Below are positions 53,699 to 61,400 of a DNA stretch of 64,000 nt, one piece after another; the stretch's first letter is position 1, and every line of letters begins with the position of its first letter. A model generated the notes under the pieces. That model was not told where the DNA came from. It searched no databases and saw only the letters and a program-made list of their open reading frames with translations. The translations under genes were made by a program, and so were the position numbers. Origin of the DNA: Mastigamoeba balamuthi (taxonomy: Eukaryota; Evosea; Mastigamoebida; Mastigamoebidae); NCBI GenBank assembly GCA_902651635.1, contig CACRSC010000017.1, positions 22,209 through 86,208 of the forward strand. Reading direction: 5' to 3'.

Positions 53699-53834
53699 GC
53701 TCGCCTGAGGCCTCTCCCTCCCTCGTCCCGTATGGGGAGGCGTGATGGGTAACAAGTGTATTAGCTGCTAGCCCAGGGGCCCCTGTGCGGTGACCATGGC
53801 GACCGGACGGACGATCTCCGAGCGAGGCCCGAGC

Positions 53835-54389
53835 CTACTTCTTCTTCTTCGCCGGCTCCTTCTCCTGCTGCGTCAGGCGCTTCTGGACGTGCGCCGGCAG
53901 CTCCTCCCTCGGCATCGTCGGGATGAGCTCGGCGATTCTCAGCAGCAGCACCTTCTCTGCAAACGATTATTCGCACACGCGCGCGGCACGTCAGACCGGC
54001 CGGCCCTCCCCCGCAACGCGCGCGGAGCGGCAATGCGCACTGCTGGGGATGTCGGCGACGACGGGCGAGCCGTCCTCGTTGTACATGCGGACGCGGACGC
54101 GGCCGCGCAGCATCCAGTCGCGCGAGTACGCCTTGTCCTCGAGGCCGATGCCGTGGTGCGGGTAGCCGAGCTTCATGCAGGCCTCGGCGATCTCCTTGAG
54201 CGTGACGTGGGCGAGCGCCTTGTCCTGGGGCACGCGGCGGCCCTGCGCGGTGGTGCGGTTGACGAGGTAGACCGGGTAGATGATGTTCCACTTCTTGGCC
54301 TCGGGCGGCAGCTGGGGCATGCGCGCCTGCTGCTCGGCGACCTTGCGGGCCTGGTCCTGCATGGCCTGCATCATCTTGGCGAAGTCCAT
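53835..54389 (-). CDS. Signal recognition particle 19 kDa protein (SRP19)
   Basis: A 156-residue protein in two exons, 54389-54041 and 53956-53835. SRP19 binds helices 6 and 8 of SRP RNA and allows SRP54 to join, which is needed for co-translational targeting to the ER. The core is clear: WNIIYPVYLVN, GRRVPQDKA, VTLKEIAEACMKLGY, SRDWMLRGRVRVRMYNEDGSPV. The N-terminus begins MDFAKMMQAMQDQARK, a short helical extension, and the C-terminus is a basic Lys-rich tail (EKEPAKKKK). The intron (GTGCGC to TTGCAG) rebuilds the IPSKKVLLLRIAELIP segment. It is convergent with the hydrogenase gene. A GAAATATC element lies at 54472-54479, about 85 nt upstream. Confidence 0.93.
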
Positions 54390-54673
54390 TTTCGATCGCG
54401 GTCTCTCGCGCGCTGCGTGTGTGCCGGTCGCGGTCAAAAAGCTGTAGATCCCTCACAGCCCCGCGTTGACCGCGAAATATCAAGGGCAGATACTGGGACC
54501 GTCAGGAGAAATCTGCCCATCGGCCACGGGTGGTTTGCGCAGCCGAGTGGGTGCCGCTTGCGATACTGAGACAAGGCGTCTCTCGAATTGTTGCAGTTCT
54601 TTACGTTTGGGTGCTGTGAACAGTTCCTGCCTCGGGAGAAGCTCGGCCAAAGGCCACAACCCCCCTCTGCTGC

Positions 54674-55075
54674 TCACTGCTTCAGGAACGCCTCGAGGGC
54701 CTTCTCGTCGACCAGCTGCTCCTCGACCAGCCTCGGCGCACCCGCGGGCACCGCGCCAGCCTCGCACCTGCACAGCGTCGGCACGCACTCGATGCGGAAC
54801 CTCTCGTCCACGCGGTACGGGTTGCTCTTGCCGCTCTCCCCGCGCCAGTCCGAGCGGGCGCCCACGGGGAGCTCGTAGAGGACGAGCTCGGGGCGCAGCT
54901 TGCGGGCGGCGGCGCGCACGCCCGGGTGGGCGATGACGCAGTCGGGGCACCAGCTGTCGCCGGTCTGGGGGTCCTCGGTGCCGAAGAACAGGAAGAGGGC
55001 GGACTGGCGCTTGGAGACGTGCTCCGCGATGATGGCCTCGGCCTCGGCGTGGGTGGAAACCCTGACAATCGGCAT
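54674..55075 (-). CDS. TXNDC17/TRP14-like thioredoxin-related protein
   Basis: A single-exon, 133-residue thioredoxin-fold protein. It carries FFGTEDPQTGDSWCPDCVIAHP, the signature of the TRP14/TXNDC17 family with the WCPDC active site. It continues with a YELPVG strand, RSDWRG and FRIECVPTLCRCE, where the cis-Pro follows V. These cytosolic oxidoreductases reduce small disulfides and cystine and accept electrons from thioredoxin reductase. Length matches the family (about 123 in animals). An upstream in-frame extension to 55156 exists, but MPIVRVSTHAEAE is the better start because it opens the first beta strand. The GATATCTC element at 55132-55139 is shared with the divergent gene at 55195. 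Confidence 0.92.
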   Translation of the reverse strand: MPIVRVSTHAEAEAIIAEHVSKRQSALFLFFGTEDPQTGDSWCPDCVIAHPGVRAAARKLRPELVLYELPVGARSDWRGESGKSNPYRVDERFRIECVPTLCRCEAGAVPAGAPRLVEEQLVDEKALEAFLKQ

Positions 55076-55125
55076 CTTGCACACACCTACAACGTGTTCA
55101 ACAACAAAAAAACTGAAGCTGGGGC

Positions 55126-55140
55126 ACACTCGGGATATCT
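55126..55140. promoter_or_regulatory. Shared GATATCTC element between divergent genes
   Basis: CGGGATATCTC lies about 57 nt from the TXNDC17 start and 63 nt from the MED28-like start. The whole intergenic space is only 119 nt, so the two genes probably share one bidirectional promoter. Confidence 0.5.
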
Positions 55141-55194
55141 CTGGACAGATACGCAAATCTCACAATTGACAAAACAGGTCCATTGCGCGCGGCG

Positions 55195-55811
55195 ATGGCG
55201 CAGCCCCAGCAACAACAGCAGCAGGAGGTCGACGGCTGCCCGGAGCTCGTCCGGACCCTGGAGCTGATGAACGAGCTGTTCGTCAGCACGCTCCGCGGCG
55301 CCGAGGAGACCGTGACGCCTCCCGCCGTCCTGTCCGTGGCCTGCGCCTACTCGCTCTACGAGATGACCGGGCGCCTCGTCGAGTACGGCCAGCGCGTCAC
55401 CGAGCTCGCCGCCTCTGGCCAGCCGTGTCTCCGCGCGGTGCGCCCGTAGCCCACCCCTCCTGGCGGCGTGCGTGCTGCTGACCTCTGGTGGGCAACAGGA
55501 GGTGGAGCTCCTGAGGAAGGAGCTGACCGCCAAGGACGAGCTCATCGAGAAGCACAGAAAGCTCATCACCGACTGGACTATGCGCCACACGTGCGCCCTC
55601 TCTTGCACCGCCACCACCCTTCCCCCCCTCAGCACGTGTGTGCGGGGCCCGCGGTTGGCTCACGGCCTCTTCGCGCTGCTATTTTGCTGGCAGCGAGCGG
55701 AGGACGGAACTGCGGGAGGTGCTCGAGCGACTGCCGCCGCAGCCAATGTCCACGCCGTCCGCCGTGGGCTGCGCTCCCCACAGCACCGACGTCGTCATGG
55801 CCGACTCTTGA
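55195..55811 (+). CDS. Small coiled-coil protein, possibly Mediator subunit 28-like
   Basis: A 150-residue protein in three exons: 55195-55437, 55499-55590, 55694-55811. It starts with a Gln run (MAQPQQQQQQEVDG), followed by helices (LELMNELFVSTLRGAEETV, LSVACAYSLYEMTGRLVEYG) and a coiled coil, EVELLRKELTAKDELIEKHRKLITDW. That last block resembles the MED28 element with the pattern LRxELxxKDxLIxKHxxKI..W, which also precedes a tail with Leu-Pro-Pro. MED28 belongs to the head of the Mediator complex that bridges activators and RNA polymerase II. Such helical proteins are short and similarities can mislead, so I hold this at moderate confidence. It is divergent from TXNDC17 with a 119-nt shared promoter. 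Confidence 0.6.
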
Positions 55812-56061
55812 ACGAGCAACAGCGTTATCCCCCTCGCCACCCAAATTGCCGTCGCCTGCGCTTTTCACTGCCGCGTCACCCCCTGGTGCGAGGCGACCCA
55901 CTACGGCTCGTAAGGCGATGGGGGGGAGAACGCTGGTGCAGAATCACAGATTGCCATTGTTTGGTCGCCAATGCCTTTGATTAGTATTTTGTGCCCTGGG
56001 CGCAACACACGAACAGCGGGGGGGGAAGACGGGCCTGGGATGCCCAACGGATCGCCGCTTC

Positions 56062-56555
56062 TTACGAGCGCAGCTTGCCGACGATGTGCATCAGCACGAC
56101 GGTGCAGATGAACCCGAGGCTGACCACAAGGACCGTCGTCGGGCCGCTGCGTGGGCGGGTGGGGGGATCGAGTGAGCGCGTGATTGCCGACAGTGGAGCG
56201 CTGGGGGGTGGGATGTGGGGGAGGGGGAGGAGAAGCAACAAAAGAGGACTAACATCTTCAGGCCGGGGGACTCCTCGTCGTAGAGCTTCATGAAGCTGCG
56301 GGCGAGGCCCGAGGTGCCCGACTTGAGCGAGCCGGCGATGCCGCTCGACGAGCCCGAGCTCGCGCGGGGAGCGCGGCTGCGATTTGCGTTAGTTGTTATC
56401 CGGTTGGGGCCGAGGTGGGAGGGAGTCAACGGCGGGGCGGCAAAGAGCGCACTGGCGCACGACGCCCTTGGGGACGTTATCCGACTTCTGCGCGGCAGGG
56501 GGTTCGGTGAGGCGGGGCAAGGCGAGGGAGGGCGGCGGGGGGGCGTGGGTACCAT
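56062..56555 (-). CDS. Sec61-beta, tail-anchored translocon subunit
   Basis: An 81-residue protein in four exons: 56555-56553, 56487-56453, 56376-56254, 56146-56062. It is the small tail-anchored subunit of the ER protein-conducting channel. The recognisable core is GLARSFMKLYDEESPGLKIGPTTVL, followed by the single membrane helix VLVVSLGFICTVVLMHIVGK and a short luminal end. The N-terminal part has the Ser/Gly-rich cytosolic stretch and GVVRHRAPRASSG, matching the VRQR region of animals. The first coding exon consists of the start codon alone (ATG then GTACCC donor); this is the only arrangement I found that gives an initiator Met in phase. The CACAATATTTG element lies near 56627 between this gene and eIF3j. 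Confidence 0.87.
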
Positions 56556-56823
56556 GGTTGCGCGGCGAAAGAGGGTTTGCCTTTTGCTGACGCTGTGTTG
56601 GTCAACACACACACGTCACCACAATATTTGACCGAAGATCGCCGTATCTGACCGAGATCGGCGCGCCCTGTCCCGTGCCCGGCGGCCGCGCGTTTGCGCG
56701 GGCGTCCATTTGGGCGGCCGCCCGCGTGCGCTGGCGCCCTCCTCCGCGAATCGAATGACGTTTGCTCTGACATCAACAAGTCACAAACCAACAAAGCCGC
56801 AGGCGTGAGGAAGCGTGTGCCCG

Positions 56824-57706
56824 ATGGGTGACTGGGAAGGTCCGCCGCGCCCCTCCGCCCGCCGCCGCGTGCCGCGCAGCAGCCCCGCTAACCGCCCCTC
56901 CCTGCAGCCGTTGATATCACTGGCGCGCCTATCAGCGTGCCGCCGCCCACCGCCGCGGTCGCCGGAAACAACTCTGCGCCCGACTCGTGGGAGGACGACG
57001 ACGGCGTCAAGGACTCGTGGGAGGACGAGGAAGTCCCCAAGCCCAAGAAGGTCGCCACCCCCTCGCCCCCCCTCTCGCAACCCACCGTGCTGGTCTGAGC
57101 GCCTGCGCGTAGCCCGAGTCGCCGGCCCCGGTGGAGGCGCCCAAGTCGAAGAAGGCGTCCAAGGTCAAGGCGGCGGTGATCAAGCAGAGGGGGCGAGAGC
57201 TCGACGAGGCCGGCGCGGCGGCGGTGGAGGTGCCGCTGGACGACCCGCTGCTGGAGAAGCAGCGCAAGCAGCGCGCCGAGGAGGAGTCGGACCTGCGCAA
57301 CGCGCACGAGATGTTCGGGGGCCTGTCGACGGCGGGCGAGCTCGACAAGTTCATCCCCAAGTCCCAGAAGGACTTCAGGGACTACGCCGCCCTGATGGCC
57401 CAGCGCGCAGAGCCCTACGAGAAGGAACTGCACTACACCGAGTTCGTCTGCGAGCTCGTGCGCCTCGTGACGGTCAACATGCGCTCGGAGGACGTGCAGG
57501 CCGTCTCGCGCGCCCTGACAACCGCCGTCAACGAGCGCCTGCGCGAGGAGAAGGCCAAGGACGGCAAGAAGAAGCCCGCCAAGGCGGCCAAGACCGCCCC
57601 CAAGCGCGGCGCGGGCCAGGACGAGGGCGACGACCTCTTCGAGGGCGACTTCACCGAGGGCAACGCGGCGTACGCCCACATCGAGGACAAGTACGACTTC
57701 ATGTGA
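56824..57706 (+). CDS. Translation initiation factor eIF3 subunit J
   Basis: A 250-residue protein in three exons: 56824-56839, 56908-57050, 57113-57706. It begins MGDWEAVDI and has the acidic Trp repeats NSAPDSWEDDD and VKDSWEDEE, a Lys-rich linker, and a C-terminal helical domain (LDDPLLEKQRKQRAEEESDL, LDKFIPKSQKDFRDYAALM). It ends with a basic stretch, an acidic DDLFEG patch and YDFM. This is the eIF3j/HCR1 layout; eIF3j binds the ribosomal A-site and entry channel and assists start-codon selection and recycling. Exon 1 is only 16 nt. The last intron is best read as 57051-57112 (62 nt); a 26-nt alternative would be shorter than any other here. Some residues around the linker therefore remain uncertain. 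Confidence 0.88.
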
Positions 57707-57991
57707 GCTCTTTTTTTTGGTTTCCGTCTCTGGTGCCGCCTGCGCAGCCCTCCGCCGCCGTCAAGACCTTTGCGAGGGGGAGGCCTCACGTCCGCTGTCA
57801 TTGGTGAATACAACGATGCTTATTCGCACACCACCCGCCACTGCGCATTGCCCGCACCGCGCCGCTCGGGTTTCTTTGCCTGACAGATTTTCGGGAAGAA
57901 AAATGAGTGGAATAAAATGTGATTTTTCGTATCAATTTCCTTCATTTTTGCCGTATTTTTGGTTTATCATTCAGCTTGTGGTCTGAGCAAG

Positions 57992-59153
57992 ATGTCCGTG
58001 CACTCGCTGTGCTCGCGGGCGTCGCTCCAGCTGTGCCGCCTGGTATCCCCGGATCTCACAGGTCCGCAGCAGTGCTCCATTTCGGCCATCAATGTGGCAG
58101 GGTGCGCATCCCTCCCAGACGTCGCCCGTACTGTACTCATCACGCAAACACTAGCAAGTTCGAGATCACAAGGATCGCTATCCTCGTGCTCGGCGTCCTA
58201 GGCCTCGTTATCTGCTGGGAGCGCGCGAAGTCTATTTATTCCAAAGGATTCTCGTGCTACCGCTCCAAGTGAGCTCCCCTCTCCTTCCCCCCTCCAATTT
58301 CGCCGTGTCATGAAGTAACCCACGCGCACTCAGGCTTGAATATTCCTTCTTCTTCTTCTTCCTCGGGTGCTGGAATGGGTTCACTGCGCTGGACCACAGC
58401 TTCTACTTTAGAAACAACTCAATCGGCAAAGCAATGGTGTTCATGGACACGTGGAGCATCGCCGCAGCCACCGTGTGCCTCCTTCTCGCCGGCATATCCG
58501 ACCTGGGAGACACGTCGTCTACGTGTTTCGGGTTCCTGTTCTCCAAAAGGCAGGCCGCGTCCGTCCGGATGAAGTCCCTCGGCAAGAAGTCCGGGGATGG
58601 TCAGTGCGATACAACCTCGGTCGACGAAACCCCCGGATTTCACTTCTGGAAGGTAAACTCAAGTCAGCCAGCGATCCACACTTTGCTGACGACAAAGCAG
58701 TTGCTCTACAGGAGGATAGTGCTCGTCGTCTCGCTGGTAGTCATGTCGGTGTGCCTGGGAATTGCGATGGCATCACGAAACTACAAATCGCTGGGAGTCC
58801 TCTGGGCCCTCATTGTTGTGGGGTGCGTGGCTGCGTACCTTGTCCTGAGGACCGTGCAGCTCTTCCGAGGCTTCAGCATCGGCGTCCTTGTCCTGTTCGT
58901 GGCGTCGGCCGGAATAGCCTTCGTTGCCCTACTCATTCTGTTTGTGTGGTCCGGACAAATCTGCAAGGCAGTCCACCCCCAATTTGGCGGCCAAGAGTTC
59001 TTCCACCTCGCTATTGTGGTTGATGCCTACGTATTCCACTGGTTCTTCCAGCGGATACGTAAGAACGAAACTATGGCCAAAGTCCGCCAGGTTCGGGATC
59101 CTGCAACCGGCGAAACTATTTTCCTCCAGGTCGCAGGAGAGAATTCAGTGTGA
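57992..59153 (+). CDS. Multi-pass membrane protein of unknown function
   Basis: A protein of about 347 residues in three exons: 57992-58101, 58155-58268, 58334-59153. After a Ser/Cys-rich N-terminus there are about seven hydrophobic helices: ITRIAILVLGVLGLVIC, FFFFFLGCWNGF, WSIAAATVCLLLAGIS, RRIVLVVSLVVMSVCLGIAMA, LGVLWALIVVGCVAAYLVL, IGVLVLFVASAGIAFVALLILFVW, and a weaker one at AIVVDAYVFHWFF. The C-terminal 45 residues are cytosolic-looking and polar. I recognise no family. A further 45-nt in-frame intron at 58653-58697 (GTAAAC to CAAAG) is possible and would remove 15 residues. The gene is followed by AATAAA at 59214-59219. No signal peptide is certain. Confidence 0.65.
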
Positions 59154-59213
59154 TCAATCATCACACACGCGGCTTGCGCTATGCTGAATTGAGCAATCCT
59201 GTGCGTTGGGCCT

Positions 59214-59219
59214 AATAAA
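59214..59219 (+). terminator. AATAAA polyadenylation signal after the multi-pass protein
   Basis: A canonical AATAAA 61 nt after the stop of the preceding gene. Confidence 0.55.
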
Positions 59220-59487
59220 CGACATATTCAGATCCTATTCGCAAACGGTCCGAACACAATACTGTGCAATCAAATCAATTCTGTTGAGGAGAAATGGGTG
59301 AATTTGAACATCGGTGCAATTCAGTAATCCAGCCATCCATCCCCACACCACAACGATAAAAACCACCCAATACCACAGCATTGGAATGACACTTTGTGCA
59401 TTTGCCTCTGTGCCCCCTTTTCCTATAAACACCTCGGGGCTACCCTCGGTTTAACTGAGGGCTGGTGGGTGTGTGCCTCTTTGAGGG

Positions 59488-60810
59488 CTACTCAGCCTCA
59501 GCCAGGAAGAGACTTGAGGTGGTCACCACATGTGTTGCCGCTTCCCCGCTACTGTCACCATTCCTCCTCCTGGAACCCGAGTAACGGATATGTATCACAG
59601 CGCATAGCGTCAACTCGGCGTTTCCGTGGCTGGGTGCCTGGAAAAGGCTATTCGCCACCACAAACCACACACGTGCCACCGCAGGGTCGCTGAAGTTGCT
59701 GGCCAGGACGTCGGTGAGGTTGACGCTGCCCCCGCGTACCGCCGAGCCCGTAGCCACCAGCGAAACGATCTCGGAGTGCTCCACCGGGGCCCTGTCCGAG
59801 TCCACCAGCGCAGCCACATAGATAGTCGATCCCAGGCCAAACCTCCTTGATTGAAGCCTCATCGCGGCGTCCCTGTATGTGGCCAGGTGCGCGGTGGCTG
59901 AGGCGTCAATACTGGCGCAGTAGTTGCCGGTGGTAATCTCCAGCTCGATGGTGATGGTCGGAGGATGTGGAGGATGGCACCCATGAGCAGAGTTCTGACA
60001 CGAGACACTGAAATTGGCGAGTATCTCTAGGCCGTCCAGTATGCACGCAGACGCCGGAGGCACGATGACGATGCTCCACGTCTGGTACAATATGTTGCCG
60101 ATGGTGTGCTCGGACAAAGGGTCTGGGTCTGCAGTAACGGTCACGCTGTCGTCGTACGGGGCTACTGCGTCCAGGTCACCGAGCTGATAGGGCGACCGCA
60201 CCCCAGTGACTAAATGCAGCGTCGCTGAGCTTCCCGATGGCGACACATGGAACACAACGGACTGAAGTATAGCCTGAACATTCTGCGGCCCGTGAATCAT
60301 TACGACATGTGCCCTGGCCTCAATGTACGTGGCGAAACGCAGGCGGAAACCAATATCGATTGATACGTGGCGCACGGTCTGTTGGCCATTGGCGCCCCCC
60401 ACAATCTCGCTGTACTGGGATGTCAGCGGAACGAAGTACTCGTCGAAGCCGTCGCCGTGTAAGACGCTCAGGTTGCAGTGCGCCAAAACAGACCACGTGT
60501 AGTCGATGGCCGCTACGTCGTAGCACTCCCTTCCGTGGCTGTCTCCGGCGTTATCGCCGTCGTCGACGATGAACTCCGAGAGGTTGCCGAGCACGCACTG
60601 CCCAACGGAGAAGGCAATGTCCGAGCGGCCGGCGACGCGGGGGGCGAGGATGGTGATGCGCAGCTGGTTGAGACCCACGAAGCGCGTAGCGGCACGCGCG
60701 AGCTCAGGCGGATTGGCGGAGCTCAGCGGGTTCACCTGGAAGCTGGTCCTTTCGGCAGCGGCGGCCAGAGCGAGAGAGAACGCCAGCAAATACACACGTC
60801 TGACAGACAT
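59488..60810 (-). CDS. Secreted or surface glycoprotein of unknown family
   Basis: An intronless 440-residue protein with a good signal peptide, MSVRRVYLLAFSLALAAAAERT, and no later membrane helix. The mature part is beta-strand-like and carries several N-glycosylation sequons (NLSE, NLSV, NFSV, NLTD, NFSD) and five or more cysteines, fitting an extracellular product. It ends in an Arg/Ser-rich then hydrophobic-free tail, so there is no clear GPI signal. I recognise no domain. Compared with its neighbours it uses noticeably more AT-ending codons. It is the last gene before the AT-rich repetitive end of the window. Confidence 0.7.
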   Translation of the reverse strand: MSVRRVYLLAFSLALAAAAERTSFQVNPLSSANPPELARAATRFVGLNQLRITILAPRVAGRSDIAFSVGQCVLGNLSEFIVDDGDNAGDSHGRECYDVAAIDYTWSVLAHCNLSVLHGDGFDEYFVPLTSQYSEIVGGANGQQTVRHVSIDIGFRLRFATYIEARAHVVMIHGPQNVQAILQSVVFHVSPSGSSATLHLVTGVRSPYQLGDLDAVAPYDDSVTVTADPDPLSEHTIGNILYQTWSIVIVPPASACILDGLEILANFSVSCQNSAHGCHPPHPPTITIELEITTGNYCASIDASATAHLATYRDAAMRLQSRRFGLGSTIYVAALVDSDRAPVEHSEIVSLVATGSAVRGGSVNLTDVLASNFSDPAVARVWFVVANSLFQAPSHGNAELTLCAVIHIRYSGSRRRNGDSSGEAATHVVTTSSLFLAEAE

Positions 60811-61400
60811 TGTAACGAGTGGCCTGAGAATAGTTGGTTTGGCGCTCGTGCGTCGTGCTGTGCTGTGCAATGATAAAGACGTTGTGCTGGCTGCGCACCC
60901 TTTTAAGGGGATGCGTGATACAACACGTCATGCGAGGCAATTCCTGTCTACCAGAATACTACTGCGTCCTGAAAATGGATGCCTTCTACACGCATAGATT
61001 CTCAGAAAGACCGCAGAGGGAGACCCAGCTGAACATTGCCGCTGCGTATGTTCCTCGGAGCAGTGGAGCCAATCTGTAGGGGCGCACCTATCCATACTGT
61101 GAGCGATGGACTGAGGAAGGCGATTGACACGGTGGCCACCACCGTGACACGGGTATCACTTCCTCGTAAGTGCAGAACAAACACCGGGAACAGCTGGAAG
61201 CAGCACGCCGCCTGTAGTTTTGAAAAGACCACCAACGTCTATTGCCGGTACAAAGTACTGCACAACGGCCACGAACCTCTAGAAATTCAACTCGGACAAA
61301 CCTAGACAGAAACACAGGTTCTGGCTGTAGGAGCACTCTTAACCGACACACAAATTCAGTTATGCTGTAGTGCAATGAGGAAAGCAACCATCCAGGGTTG
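60811..61400. other. Intergenic transition region
   Basis: Base composition drops steadily here toward the repeat-rich end. Short open frames on both strands (for example 61036-61305 and 61088-61387) show no convincing protein features. I see no RNA gene. Confidence 0.4.

Noticed and set aside
57082-57112. A 26-nt or shorter intron in eIF3j
   Set aside because: Shorter than every other intron here; a 62-nt intron at 57051-57112 keeps the same phase.
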